Source of the DNA: an uncultured Draconibacterium sp.
GTDB taxonomy: Bacteria > Bacteroidota > Bacteroidia > Bacteroidales > Prolixibacteraceae
NCBI RefSeq assembly: GCF_913060805.1
Contig: NZ_CAJXTC010000033.1
Location: forward strand, 1 to 57,794
DNA: 57,794 nucleotides
Direction: 5' to 3'
The notes under the pieces were generated by a model. It worked only from the letters and a program-made list of their open reading frames with translations. It was not told the origin of the DNA and ran no database searches. The position numbers and the translations under genes are program-made. This document shows positions 44,298 through 53,214 of the stretch, piece after piece. Within the stretch, counting starts at the first letter, position 1. Each line of letters begins with the position of its first letter.

Positions 44298-44990
44298 TTA
44301 GCAATGCAAAATGTAACCCACTTTCACCACATTTACGATTGAAATCGAAGGGTCCCCGGAGAAATACTTTCTTAGTTTCGAAATGAATACATCAAGGCTT
44401 CGTCCGGCAAAATAGTCGTTCTCGCCCCAAATGGCAGTCAATATCTGCTCGCGCCGAACCACATTCTTCTTTTCCTTACAAAGCATAAGCAACACTTCCG
44501 CCTCGCGCGTTGTAAGTCGCTTTATATTTCCATCCAAACTAAGCGAAAGATTTTCATAATCGAATTCGTACGCGCCAACCTGGTAAACCGTTTCAGTTTC
44601 CTCCTGGATAAAATCGCTGCGTTTACTGATCGCCACAATTTTACACCACAACTCATCCTCATCAAAAGGTTTGGTAATGTAATCATCGGCGCCAATATCA
44701 TAACCTTTCATTTTATCCTCTTTCATAGCGCGTGCCGTCAGGAAAACCACGGGAATTTCGGGCTCAATAGCTTTCACCTTTTTGGCCAGCGAAAAGCCAT
44801 CCATTTTGGGGAGCATTACATCGAAAATGCAAAAGTTGAAATCTCCTTTCTTTTTGAATCCTTCCAAGCCCTCTTCTCCGTCGCGATAAAGCGTAACTCC
44901 TACCCCACGGCTTTTCAAAAAATCCTCCAACAAAAATCCAAGGTTAAGGTCGTCCTCAACTAAAATAATGTTTAAGTTTTTTTCGTCCAT
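44298..44990 (-). CDS. Response regulator, OmpR family
   Basis: A 230-residue regulator. Receiver domain to about residue 120: acidic pocket EDD at 12-14, phospho-acceptor Asp57 in FDVMLPKMDG, conserved Thr/Lys in FLTARAMKEDK and YITKPFDEDEL. The C-terminal winged helix (FDYENLSLSLDGNIKRLTTREAEVLLML... REQILTAIWGENDYFAGRSLDVFISKLRKYF) is OmpR/PhoB-type, which binds direct repeats. The kinase gene lies immediately upstream, separated by two bases, so they are one operon. The pair resembles RprX/RprY of Bacteroides (by eye only). Likely binds the TTAAC repeats at 43751 and 46381. Confidence 0.9.
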   Translation of the reverse strand: MDEKNLNIILVEDDLNLGFLLEDFLKSRGVGVTLYRDGEEGLEGFKKKGDFNFCIFDVMLPKMDGFSLAKKVKAIEPEIPVVFLTARAMKEDKMKGYDIGADDYITKPFDEDELWCKIVAISKRSDFIQEETETVYQVGAYEFDYENLSLSLDGNIKRLTTREAEVLLMLCKEKKNVVRREQILTAIWGENDYFAGRSLDVFISKLRKYFSGDPSISIVNVVKVGYILHC

Positions 44991-44992
44991 CT

Positions 44993-46258
44993 TTACGATT
45001 TTTCTAGTGGCAGTTGAATCCTAAAAACAGTCCCTTCATCGCTTGTGCTTTCAACAGCAATGGTTCCGTTATGTGCTTCTACGATTTGTTTTACGTAGGC
45101 CAGCCCAATTCCAAAACCTTTGGCGTTGTGCACATCGCCCGTTGGTACCCTGTAATATTTATCAAAAATATACTTTTGAAATTTAACAGGAATACCAATT
45201 CCGTTATCTTTTACCCAAATTACCAGATTATTGTTTTCAACACGGGTAGATATATCGATGTTAGGATTGCGTTTGGAGTATTTTATCGCATTCGAAAGCA
45301 AGTTAACGAATACGTTTACAAAATGCAGGCGATCGATAAAAACCGGGGTTTTACCGGCTTCAAAATCATAGGTAATTCGCCCGTATCTTTCGTTTAGCAA
45401 CATTTCGCAGGTTGATGCGGCTTCTTTTACCACATCCTCTACCAAAGTTTCTTCTTTGTTATAATCAAATTCGTTTCTTTCCACTGCTTCCAGTCGCAAT
45501 AAACTTTCAACCAGGTTTTGCAGTTTGCGGTTCTCTTTGTTTATCAGCTCGGCATAACTGGTTAATTTTTGCTCATCTTCGCCATACCGCTTTTTACGAA
45601 TCATATTCGATGCCAGAGCAATCGACGACAATGGTGTTTTAAACTCGTGGCTCACGTTATTCAGCAACTCTTTGGTATGTTTGGCAATGCGAATCTCGCG
45701 GTTGTAAATGCGTAACAAGTAGAGCAACGACAGAATGAGCAGCAAAATAAGAACTACCGAGCCCACAAACATGTAACCGGCTGTAGCAAAGAAAAAGCGG
45801 GTTCGCGACGGAAATTCCACCACCAACTGATACCCTGTTTGTCCCATTATGCCGCCCATACAACGCGAGTAGTACAGCCCCTTATCGTAGTCGGCTTTTA
45901 GCACGTCCAACTCTTCCGAATCATTTTCGAGGATGTACATTTCAAACTCCAGATCGATGTCGTATGATGTTAATTCATTCTGAATGGCATCGTGAATTTT
46001 TTGCCAAACACCGGATGATGTTAGTTGTGTTTTCAGGCGAACAGAATCGCACTCAACACAAGCTTTAACTTTGTTACACAATGGCTTATCGGCCGTAAGT
46101 GTTGTCATGGTTTCGCTAAGTGCCAGTTCCACACTTTTCTCAAAAACCTTGTCCTGAAAGCGAATGGAATAAACAATCCATTTTATTTGCGTTGCCAGCA
46201 GTGCCAGAATAATCAGTAATGCCAACAAAAATGTATATTTTCTGAATACTGTTTTCAC
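44993..46258 (-). CDS. Sensor histidine kinase with periplasmic Cys-rich domain
   Basis: A 421-residue kinase. Helix 1 about residues 9-30, periplasmic domain about 31-157, helix 2 about 158-182, then phospho-acceptor His204 in NNVSHEFKTPLSS, N box LLSNAIKYSK, G1 VWVKDNGIGIP, and GFGIGLAYVKQIVEAHNG. The periplasmic part has cysteines 61, 67 and 70 (C-x5-C-x2-C) and Cys133, uncommon for a soluble sensor domain and suited to metal, thiol or disulfide sensing (inference). The next genes on both sides are exported Cys-rich proteins, the likely target or ligand of the circuit. No PAS or HAMP domain. Confidence 0.9.
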   Translation of the reverse strand: MKTVFRKYTFLLALLIILALLATQIKWIVYSIRFQDKVFEKSVELALSETMTTLTADKPLCNKVKACVECDSVRLKTQLTSSGVWQKIHDAIQNELTSYDIDLEFEMYILENDSEELDVLKADYDKGLYYSRCMGGIMGQTGYQLVVEFPSRTRFFFATAGYMFVGSVVLILLLILSLLYLLRIYNREIRIAKHTKELLNNVSHEFKTPLSSIALASNMIRKKRYGEDEQKLTSYAELINKENRKLQNLVESLLRLEAVERNEFDYNKEETLVEDVVKEAASTCEMLLNERYGRITYDFEAGKTPVFIDRLHFVNVFVNLLSNAIKYSKRNPNIDISTRVENNNLVIWVKDNGIGIPVKFQKYIFDKYYRVPTGDVHNAKGFGIGLAYVKQIVEAHNGTIAVESTSDEGTVFRIQLPLEKS

Positions 46259-46380
46259 GTATAATTTTTCCTGTTTCTAAACTATTCAATGTTTATTACC
46301 ATAACCACATTGATAACCAATTGTTTTATGGTGATTATAAAAGTCAAAAATAACCATTAAATCAACAAGCACTCCGGCTG

Positions 46381-46405
46381 TTAAAACCATTAACCTCGCA
46401 TTAAC
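46381..46405. promoter_or_regulatory. TTAAC triple direct repeat, copy 2, in a divergent promoter region
   Basis: TTAAA/TTAAC/TTAAC start at 46381, 46390 and 46401. The last repeat lies 22 bases before the -7 element TATATTTG (46428-46435), occupying the -33 region, the place for an activator. The 208-base gap is shared with the divergent kinase gene, so it may autoregulate the operon. Confidence 0.65.
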
Positions 46406-46466
46406 GCTTAGTTTAATCAGTAAACAATATATTTGTCACAACGATCACAAAAAAAACTAAAAAATC

Positions 46467-46781
46467 ATGAAAAGAATTCTCATTGTAATCACTCTTATTG
46501 CTGCTTACAGTGTTGCTATGGCAAGCACAAGTGCAAAGGTTAACACAGTTAAAAAATCGGAAGTTACTGTAGTTGCCGACGATAACACTGTTGTAATCAA
46601 CAAAGAAGAGGACGAAAAGAAGAAGAAAACAGAAAAGAAAGCCACAACCGCAAAAACAGCCGACAAAAAGGCAACAGGTTGTTCCGAAGCACAAAAGAAA
46701 AGTTGTGCAGCATCGGGCAAAACCTGTGGTGACGAAAAAGCCGCTACTGAGAAAAAAAGTTGTTGTGGAGGATCGAAGTAA
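46467..46781 (+). CDS. Exported Lys/Cys-rich small protein, paralogue 2
   Basis: A 104-residue protein: signal peptide to about AMA (residue 19), then a Lys/Glu/Ala-rich region (EEDEKKKKTEKKATTAK) and five cysteines near the end (TGCSE, SCAAS, TCGDEK, SCCGG). It shares with the protein at 43936-44241 the overall layout, Lys richness and TCG-[G/D]-EK motif. Promoter TATATTTG and the TTAAC repeats precede it. A terminator follows at 46805-46830. It sits between the kinase gene and hydF. Likely function: periplasmic metal or thiol handling under control of the neighbouring two-component system (inference). Confidence 0.75.
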   Translation: MKRILIVITLIAAYSVAMASTSAKVNTVKKSEVTVVADDNTVVINKEEDEKKKKTEKKATTAKTADKKATGCSEAQKKSCAASGKTCGDEKAATEKKSCCGGSK

Positions 46782-46804
46782 GATCAACTTCAAATAAATC
46801 AATT

Positions 46805-46830
46805 AAAGGGTGCTTTTGCACCCTTTTTTT
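46805..46830 (+). terminator. Intrinsic terminator
   Basis: Stem aaagggtgc (46805-46813) with gcaccctttt (46818-46827), loop tttt, then seven or more T. Confidence 0.9.
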
Positions 46831-46906
46831 ATGCCTTGCCGCAGACAAAAAGTAAATTTTCACACGAAAAAATCGATCATCCCTGACATTTTGTAAAATC
46901 TCCCGC

Positions 46907-47000
46907 GGGAGAACCGGACAAATGTAAGGGAGAACGACCTCCTTGCATGGGAGAACTGGTCTCAGTCGTGGGAGAAGCACTATTCCTCATGCGAGGAAGA
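46907..47000 (+). repeat. Direct repeats of GGGAGAAC with 21-bp period upstream of hydF
   Basis: GGGAGAAC occurs at 46907, 46928 and 46949, GGGAGAAG at 46970, and a degenerate GCGAGGAA at 46991: five positions exactly 21 bp apart. The first copy also overlaps the palindrome tcccgcggga (46901-46910). 21 bp is two DNA helix turns, which would put all copies on one face. The stretch 46831-47110 otherwise has no gene. Confidence 0.7.
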
Positions 47001-47110
47001 CTGTTTTTTCGCAGCCAAGAACTTTTCTGCAAGACCAGAATTTATTTTTCATTTCAATAATTGCTGAAATTGGATTGAATTTGTACTTTCAGTCGCGCAA
47101 AACAGAGAAC

Positions 47111-48340
47111 ATGAGAGCACCAAAATCATTTCGTTTACACATTGGGATTTTTGGCCGCAGAAATGCCGGCAAGTCAAGTATTTTAAATGCACTTACACAG
47201 CAAGATGTATCCATTGTTTCGGATGTTGCCGGAACAACAACCGACCCGGTTGAGAAACCGATGGAATTGCTTCCGCTTGGGCCGGTACTATTTATTGACA
47301 CGGCTGGTATCGACGATGTTGGGGCGCTTGGCGAAAAACGCATTGCCAAAACACTTGCCGTTTTCGATCGAACCGACTTAGGTGTAATTGTGTCGAATTT
47401 TAACGATTGGGGAGAATACGAAGAGTCATTGATCGGCGAATTCAACGAACGGGAAATTCCGTTTGTAGTGGTGTTTAACAAGTGCGATCTGTACGATGAA
47501 AATTTTGAAATTATCGGTGCCCTCGATGGTAAAAAGATAAAACTGGTTCAGACTTCGGTAACTGAAAACAAAGGATTGCTCGATCTGAGACAGTTATTGT
47601 TGAATTCTGCACCGGCCGATTTTATTAATCGACCAAGTATTTTGGGCGACCTCGTTGGCGCCGGAGAAGCTGCAGTGTTGGTGGTCCCCATCGATAAAGA
47701 AGCGCCAAAAGGCCGGCTGATATTACCGCAGGTTCAAAGTATCCGCGACTTGCTCGACAACGACGCCTTTTGTATGGTCGTTAAGGAACGTGAATTGCGC
47801 GAGGGACTTTCGCGGTTTAACAAGCCACCGAAACTTGTGGTTACCGATTCGCAGGCCTTTTTAAAAGTGGCTGCCGACACACCACCAGAAATTCCGTTAA
47901 CCTCGTTTTCCATTTTATTTGCGCGTCACCAGGGCGATCTTAACGAAATGGTTCGCGGAGCAATGGCCATCGACAAACTAAAAACCGGCGACAAAGTTTT
48001 GATTGCAGAAGCCTGCTCGCACCATCCCATTGGTGAAGATATTGGCACCGTAAAAATTCCACGCTGGCTTACCCAGTATGTGGGCGGCAAACTACAAATT
48101 GACAGTACCCGCGGACACGATTTCCCGCCTAATATTTCCGATTATAAACTCATCATTCATTGCGGAGCCTGTATGTGGAACCGCCGCGAAATGTTGAGCC
48201 GCATTATGAAAGCAAAACAAATTGGCGTTCCGATTACCAATTACGGACTTACCATTGCTTACTCGCTGGGAATTTTTGAGCGTGCATTGGAACCGTTTCC
48301 GGCAGCACTGGACATTTATAAAAACGGAACCGGGAATTAG
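47111..48340 (+). CDS. hydF: [FeFe]-hydrogenase maturation GTPase HydF
   Basis: 409 residues from ATG 47111 (MRAPKSFRLHIGIFGRRNAGKSS); the frame is open further upstream through the 21-bp repeats. GTPase domain: P-loop GRRNAGKSS, switch GTTTDPVEK, DTAG, NKCD. The C-terminal domain has the 4Fe-4S ligands EACSHHP and HCGACMWNRREM, as required of HydF (CxH...HCxxC). HydF is the scaffold that carries the assembled 2Fe unit to the hydrogenase. It is separated from hydE/G by the two-component/Cys-rich insert. Confidence 0.96.
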   Translation: MRAPKSFRLHIGIFGRRNAGKSSILNALTQQDVSIVSDVAGTTTDPVEKPMELLPLGPVLFIDTAGIDDVGALGEKRIAKTLAVFDRTDLGVIVSNFNDWGEYEESLIGEFNEREIPFVVVFNKCDLYDENFEIIGALDGKKIKLVQTSVTENKGLLDLRQLLLNSAPADFINRPSILGDLVGAGEAAVLVVPIDKEAPKGRLILPQVQSIRDLLDNDAFCMVVKERELREGLSRFNKPPKLVVTDSQAFLKVAADTPPEIPLTSFSILFARHQGDLNEMVRGAMAIDKLKTGDKVLIAEACSHHPIGEDIGTVKIPRWLTQYVGGKLQIDSTRGHDFPPNISDYKLIIHCGACMWNRREMLSRIMKAKQIGVPITNYGLTIAYSLGIFERALEPFPAALDIYKNGTGN

Positions 48341-48401
48341 ATTCTCAATGTTTTATCAAACCCGGGACAAAGCTGAGTTGTTGAAAGTATAAAAGAGAAA
48401 A

Positions 48402-49136
48402 ATGAGCCGTATACTTTTTATATTTCTAATGTTTGCAGGCCTGGCCTGTACCGACAAAGAAAATCCTGTAATTATGCCTGCACAACCGGAACCAAGTGAT
48501 TCCAATAACAACGTCAACCAGGATTCTACCTTTTACTACCTTGCTTTAGGCGATTCGTACACCATTGGCGAAAGCGTGGAGGAAAACGAACGATTCCCGG
48601 TTCAATTGGTTGAAAAATTAGAAGCCGAAGGTTTTGAAATGCAGCCGGCAAAAATTGTAGCACGTACCGGTTGGACCACCGATGAACTGGCCGCCGCCAT
48701 TAAAAACGAAAATTTAAAAGACTCATACAACCTCGTAACTTTATTAATTGGCGTGAATAACCAGTACCGCGGAAGAAGCGCCGATGAATACCGGGGAGAA
48801 TTCAGGAACAACCTGCAAACCGCAATTAAATTTGCCGGCAACAAAGCTCAAAATGTAATCGTAGTTTCTATTCCGGATTATGGAGTTACTCCTTTTGGAC
48901 AAAGCCGCAACCCTGAACAAATTGCCAAAGAAATAGATGAATACAATGCCATAAATTTTCAGGAAACGCAGCAGGCCAATGCGCGTTATGTGGAAATAAC
49001 TACCATTTCGCGTGAAGCACTTAACGATGAAACGCTGGTGGCTTCCGATGGTCTACATCCATCGGGAGAAATGTACCGGCGCTGGGTAGAAAAGATTCTT
49101 CCTGAAGCAAAAAAAATACTCGAAAGCCAAAAATAA
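48402..49136 (+). CDS. SGNH/GDSL hydrolase lipoprotein
   Basis: A 244-residue protein with lipobox GLACT (Cys about 16) and a Pro/Asn-rich linker. Blocks of the family: GDSYTIGES (nucleophile Ser), LIGVNNQYRG (Asn), and SDGLHPSGEMYRR (catalytic Asp and His). Such enzymes deacylate lipids, sugars or peptidoglycan; substrate unknown. It ends at the base before the kynU start codon, so translation is coupled; 61 bases after hydF, so possibly one operon. Confidence 0.9.
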   Translation: MSRILFIFLMFAGLACTDKENPVIMPAQPEPSDSNNNVNQDSTFYYLALGDSYTIGESVEENERFPVQLVEKLEAEGFEMQPAKIVARTGWTTDELAAAIKNENLKDSYNLVTLLIGVNNQYRGRSADEYRGEFRNNLQTAIKFAGNKAQNVIVVSIPDYGVTPFGQSRNPEQIAKEIDEYNAINFQETQQANARYVEITTISREALNDETLVASDGLHPSGEMYRRWVEKILPEAKKILESQK

Positions 49137-50417
49137 ATGACGACTGACCAAAACTTTACTTTAGCTGAACAACTTGACAGAGACGATCAGTTACGTAACT
49201 TCCGAAGCCGGTTTTACATCGAATCAGAGAATACGATTTACCTTGATGGAAACTCGCTTGGCCGCCTTCCTATAAAAACCAAAGAGTTACTTTCTGAAGT
49301 GGTGGAAAAACAATGGGGAACGGAACTGATTGAAAGCTGGAACCTACACTGGTACCAAAAACCTGCTCAGCTTGGCGATAAAATCGCTCCAATTATCGGT
49401 GCTACAAAAGGCGAAGTAATTGTTTCCGACAGTACATCGATCAACCTTTACAAACTGGCGCACGCAGCGCTGAAATTGCAAAAAGGAAAAACAACAATTG
49501 TAAGCGACGATCTCAATTTCCCAACTGACCTCTACATTTCACAGGGACTTTTAAAAGAATTTGGCCCTGATTACAAACTCGAGCTGGCAAAAACAACCGA
49601 CGGTATTACCATTGAAACGGAAGAACTGAAATCGAAGATCACAAAAAATACAGCTTTGGTTGTATTGTCGTTGGTGGCATTTAAAAGTGCCTTTATGTAC
49701 CAGCTTGAAGAAATTACCGAGCACGCGCATAAAATGGGTGCGGTGGTTCTTTGGGATCTCAGTCATGCTGCCGGTGCCGTTGAAATTGACTTGAATAAAT
49801 GCAATGCCGATCTCGCTGTTGGTTGCACTTATAAATACCTAAACGGAGGTCCGGGTTCGCCTGCATTTTTATACGTTCGGAAGGATTTACAGGATAAGTT
49901 GTCATCACCAATTCAGGGGTGGTTTGGCGATGCTTTACCTTTTGAATTTGATCTGAACTACCGGCCGGTAGAGGGAATTCGGAGATTCCTAACGGGAACT
50001 CCGCCAGTGCTTAATCTTATGGCAATTGAGCCCGGTATTGATATGGTTAACGAAACTGGAATGAAAAACATTCATCAAAAAAGCACACAGCTGTCCGAGT
50101 TCTTTCTTTCTATGGCGGATTCGGAATTAAGTGATTATGGTTTTGAAGTAGGTTCTCCAACTGAACCAGAAAAACGGGGATCGCACGTTTCTTTAAAACA
50201 CGACGAAGCTTACCGCATTTGCCAGGCTTTAATTCATCCAAAATCATCAACACTGAAAATCATTCCCGATTTTCGCGATCCGGACAATATTCGATTTGGA
50301 TTTACACCGCTCTACACAACTTTTAAAGAAGTATGGCAAACGGCTCAACGACTTAAAGAGATAATCAGGGATAAAGAGTACGAGCAATTTTCAACGCAAA
50401 GATCAGAGGTTACTTAG
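49137..50417 (+). CDS. kynU: Kynureninase
   Basis: A 426-residue PLP enzyme: FYIESENTIYLDGNSLGRLP, DSTSINLYKLA, LWDLSHAAGAVE (PLP Asp), CTYKYLNGGPGSPAF (PLP Lys in TYKYLNGG), and FLTGTPPVLNLMAIEPG. It cleaves kynurenine to anthranilate and alanine, or 3-hydroxykynurenine to 3-hydroxyanthranilate, in tryptophan breakdown or NAD synthesis. No other kyn gene is adjacent. Its start directly abuts the previous stop; its end overlaps the converging hypothetical gene by eight bases. Confidence 0.96.
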   Translation: MTTDQNFTLAEQLDRDDQLRNFRSRFYIESENTIYLDGNSLGRLPIKTKELLSEVVEKQWGTELIESWNLHWYQKPAQLGDKIAPIIGATKGEVIVSDSTSINLYKLAHAALKLQKGKTTIVSDDLNFPTDLYISQGLLKEFGPDYKLELAKTTDGITIETEELKSKITKNTALVVLSLVAFKSAFMYQLEEITEHAHKMGAVVLWDLSHAAGAVEIDLNKCNADLAVGCTYKYLNGGPGSPAFLYVRKDLQDKLSSPIQGWFGDALPFEFDLNYRPVEGIRRFLTGTPPVLNLMAIEPGIDMVNETGMKNIHQKSTQLSEFFLSMADSELSDYGFEVGSPTEPEKRGSHVSLKHDEAYRICQALIHPKSSTLKIIPDFRDPDNIRFGFTPLYTTFKEVWQTAQRLKEIIRDKEYEQFSTQRSEVT

Positions 50418-50841
50418 ATTTTTGTATTGGGTGGTGAAAAAAGCCAAAAAACTCGATCTTTCCCATCGCGTCCTTTTTCAGCAGTTTCAAATTCCCCTTT
50501 TCAAATGCAAACTGAAATTCAATATTGTTTCTGAAATCTTTCGGGTTAATTAATGTAATAAAGTTTCGGGCAACGCTCCAGTTGCCTTCAGTCGTTCCCT
50601 CCAACAATTTTACAGGCGCATTTCCGGCCACAATAAATTCATGATTTTCGAGAAATGAAAGAACAAACAACAACTTGTTTTTTTTCAGTGCATCTTCATC
50701 AAAATGTAACAGCTCCTCTCCCTCATCTACGTAATACTCAAACAAATGCCACTTGCCGGGAATCAGCTTCTTTTTACTGCCAAACACCTCGGGAGATTTC
50801 AGCCAGTCGACAAATTTTGTAAAAATCGATTTTAGTTTCAT
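50410..50841 (-). CDS. Hypothetical protein (lipocalin-like?)
   Basis: A 143-residue protein with no signal peptide and a Lys-rich start. IPGKWHLFEYYVDEGEELLHFDE, FVLSFLENHEFIVAG and GNWSVARNFITLIN alternate like strands of a beta barrel and resemble lipocalin-like domains of Bacteroidota, but no fold can be claimed. Convergent with kynU, overlapping by eight bases. Function unknown. Confidence 0.65.
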   Translation of the reverse strand: MKLKSIFTKFVDWLKSPEVFGSKKKLIPGKWHLFEYYVDEGEELLHFDEDALKKNKLLFVLSFLENHEFIVAGNAPVKLLEGTTEGNWSVARNFITLINPKDFRNNIEFQFAFEKGNLKLLKKDAMGKIEFFGFFHHPIQKSK

Positions 50842-51016
50842 AACGAGCCTGTTACGTTTGGTAAGACCAAAACCCGACCAAAAAGTTTAATGCTTTGCAC
50901 TATTTTAATCTGTCACCGCTCAGAAAAATTCCATATCGAAATCAAATGCAACAATAATCAACTTCCTACGTATTTTGTGGTATGTGAAAAAACCACGAAT
51001 TCATACCTTAACATAG

Positions 51017-53065
51017 ATGAACCATGATTCTATCCAAAAACTAACCCAAATTGTTCAGGAAAACCTGGCGAATGAAGATTTTGGCCCCGATCAACTTGTA
51101 CACGAAATGGGTGTTAGTCATTCCACTCTTCATCGCTGGTTAAAACAATACACCAACAAAAATATCAGTCAATTCATTCGCGAAATCAGGCTCAAAAAAG
51201 CCAGCGAATTACTTCTAAACGAAGAGCTCACCATTTCGGAAGTTGCCTATAAAGTTGGTTTTGGAAGTGCGACTTATTTTAACCGGTGTTTTCATGAGCA
51301 ATTCGGGTGTTCGCCGGGCGAATTCAAAAAGCGGGAACTGGTTGCGGAAACCGAAAACACTCAATCCAAAGAAAGAAATTTTTCAAAAAAATACCTATTT
51401 ATTGCCGCGCCAATACTGGTACTCTCAATTCTGGCATTGTTCCTCGTCGAAAAATATGACTTGTTCAACAATAAGTCTCCGATAGAAAAATCAATTGCCG
51501 TTCTTCCGGTTAATTACCTGGGAGATCCGCAACACAAATACCTGGCAGATGGTGTTTGCGAAGACATACAGAATAACCTGGCAAAAATTAAAGATCTGCG
51601 CGTAGTCGACTTCAATTCGGTAAAGTTGTATCAATCTACCAAAACGTCCGAAGAAGAAATCGTTGAAGAATTAAAAGTTGGTGCTTTGCTAAAAATAACG
51701 TTTCAGGAAATAGAAACGAACATTGTACTTTTTGTTCGACTTATTAATTCTGATGATGGAACAGTCCTATTTTCGGAGATATACAACAGCGATGAAAACA
51801 GAATATTTATAACTCAAAGCGATATTGCGCTAGCCATTGCGAACGAGCTGGAAGCCAACATTACCACCGAAGAAAAACAACGAATTGAAAAAATACCAAC
51901 AGTAAGTTTAACTGCCAACGATTTTTACCAACGTGCACGCGAACAACAATGGAAATACTGGATAAACGAAGATCAGCAAGCGCTTAAAAATGCAAAAGAA
52001 CTTTATTCAAGAGCCCTTGAATACGATGCCAACTTTGCGCCGGTTTATACCGGAATGGCACTTCTGGAATGGAACCAAAATAGTTGGAAAAGCAACATCC
52101 CCGAGCAATATCTTGATTCGGTACTTTGGCTGGCCGAAAAAGCACTTTCGATAGATAAAAACAATTCCGATGCCTATTTTATTAAAGCAGAATATAATCG
52201 TTTAAAAGGTTTTTACAATGATGCGCTTTCGGAATACGACAAAGCCATTCAAATCAATCCGAACGACTGGATGGCCTACTTCGGAAAGGCACAACTGTTT
52301 TATTTCGAAGACCTTTCAAAGACTATACAGTATTGCAATATGGCGGCATCGCGGCATAAGGGAATTATGTTGCCAACAATTTTGCGTCTTTTGGCAACTT
52401 CTTACCAGAGTACGGGATTCCCTGAGAAAGCGGAATATTACCGGCAGGAAGCGTTAAGTCTCGATTTCGATTCCGCACAGTACCTGCTAAATAAGGAATC
52501 GCTTCAAGACATCCCGACATCAATTCATCTGCTAGAAAAAGCGCTTACCTCTAATTCTTCAAATCCGGGAATTCTATGGGACCTGGCCTTTTATAATTCT
52601 TTTGCGGCTAATAACGACGAGGCCTTTTCCTATCTCAAAAAATACATGGCTTTAAATAACTCTCCTGCAGATCTTCCGGTTAATTCAATGCACCGCATTG
52701 CGTACATTTATTACCAACAAGGAATGAAGGATTCGGCAGCCTATTATTTTCAGTTGCAGGAAAAATCCTGCCTCGAAGCGATTGAATCCGGAAGGTATTA
52801 TTCCAATTTTTTGCTTTACGATCTTGCCGGTGTTTATGCCTTTAATGGAGAAAAACAGAAAGCTTATTCATGGCTGAATAAATTTAACGAGTTGGATAAA
52901 ATGCCCGGTTGGATGGTTGAGCTTATAAAAACAGATCCCCTATTTGAAACCATCAGGAAAGAACCTAATTTTAAAGAGATAGTTGCCGAAGTAGAGACAA
53001 AATACAAGGCTGAACACGAACGAGTAAAAGTATGGCTCGAAAACAACCATATCCTGTTACAATAA
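51017..53065 (+). CDS. Membrane-tethered AraC-type regulator with TolB-like and TPR domains, paralogue 1
   Basis: 682 residues. The AraC/XylS HTH is at the N-terminus (about 5-105: LVHEMGVSHSTLHRWLKQYT, FIREIRLKKASELLLNEELTISEVAYKVGFGSATYFNRCF). One helix follows (YLFIAAPILVLSILALFLV, about 126-146). The remainder begins with a TolB-like domain (SIAVLPVNYLGDPQHKYLADG, about 160-290) and then TPRs to the end. The layout is that of CadC-type one-component transmembrane regulators, with an AraC head in place of the OmpR head. The paralogue at 54323 is similar in length and architecture. It presumably senses through the periplasmic TPR part and acts on nearby genes. Confidence 0.87.
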   Translation: MNHDSIQKLTQIVQENLANEDFGPDQLVHEMGVSHSTLHRWLKQYTNKNISQFIREIRLKKASELLLNEELTISEVAYKVGFGSATYFNRCFHEQFGCSPGEFKKRELVAETENTQSKERNFSKKYLFIAAPILVLSILALFLVEKYDLFNNKSPIEKSIAVLPVNYLGDPQHKYLADGVCEDIQNNLAKIKDLRVVDFNSVKLYQSTKTSEEEIVEELKVGALLKITFQEIETNIVLFVRLINSDDGTVLFSEIYNSDENRIFITQSDIALAIANELEANITTEEKQRIEKIPTVSLTANDFYQRAREQQWKYWINEDQQALKNAKELYSRALEYDANFAPVYTGMALLEWNQNSWKSNIPEQYLDSVLWLAEKALSIDKNNSDAYFIKAEYNRLKGFYNDALSEYDKAIQINPNDWMAYFGKAQLFYFEDLSKTIQYCNMAASRHKGIMLPTILRLLATSYQSTGFPEKAEYYRQEALSLDFDSAQYLLNKESLQDIPTSIHLLEKALTSNSSNPGILWDLAFYNSFAANNDEAFSYLKKYMALNNSPADLPVNSMHRIAYIYYQQGMKDSAAYYFQLQEKSCLEAIESGRYYSNFLLYDLAGVYAFNGEKQKAYSWLNKFNELDKMPGWMVELIKTDPLFETIRKEPNFKEIVAEVETKYKAEHERVKVWLENNHILLQ

Positions 53066-53096
53066 TCAAGGGCCAAACCTCGCCATAAATGTGGTT

Positions 53097-53204
53097 TTGC
53101 AATATAATTTCAATTTTTGCAATATAACTTCAACTCATAAGCTATAGATTCTAACTTCTGATGCAGTATTACTAACATAAGTATTGTTTTATTCCCGAAC
53201 TTTG
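53097..53204 (+). promoter_or_regulatory. Repeated motif and promoter region downstream of regulator 1
   Basis: TTGCAATATAAyTTCAA occurs at 53097 and 53117 (20 bp apart). GAACTTTG (-7-like) lies at 53197-53204, exactly 79 bases after the second TGCAA (53118). The same arrangement occurs at 56430/56509 behind regulator 2. Confidence 0.55.
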
Positions 53205-53214
53205 AATTCACTAA

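Noticed and set aside
46413-46802. 129-codon Phe/Cys-rich frame opposite the second Cys-rich protein
   Set aside because: Antisense shadow; the plus-strand gene has a promoter, signal peptide and paralogue.
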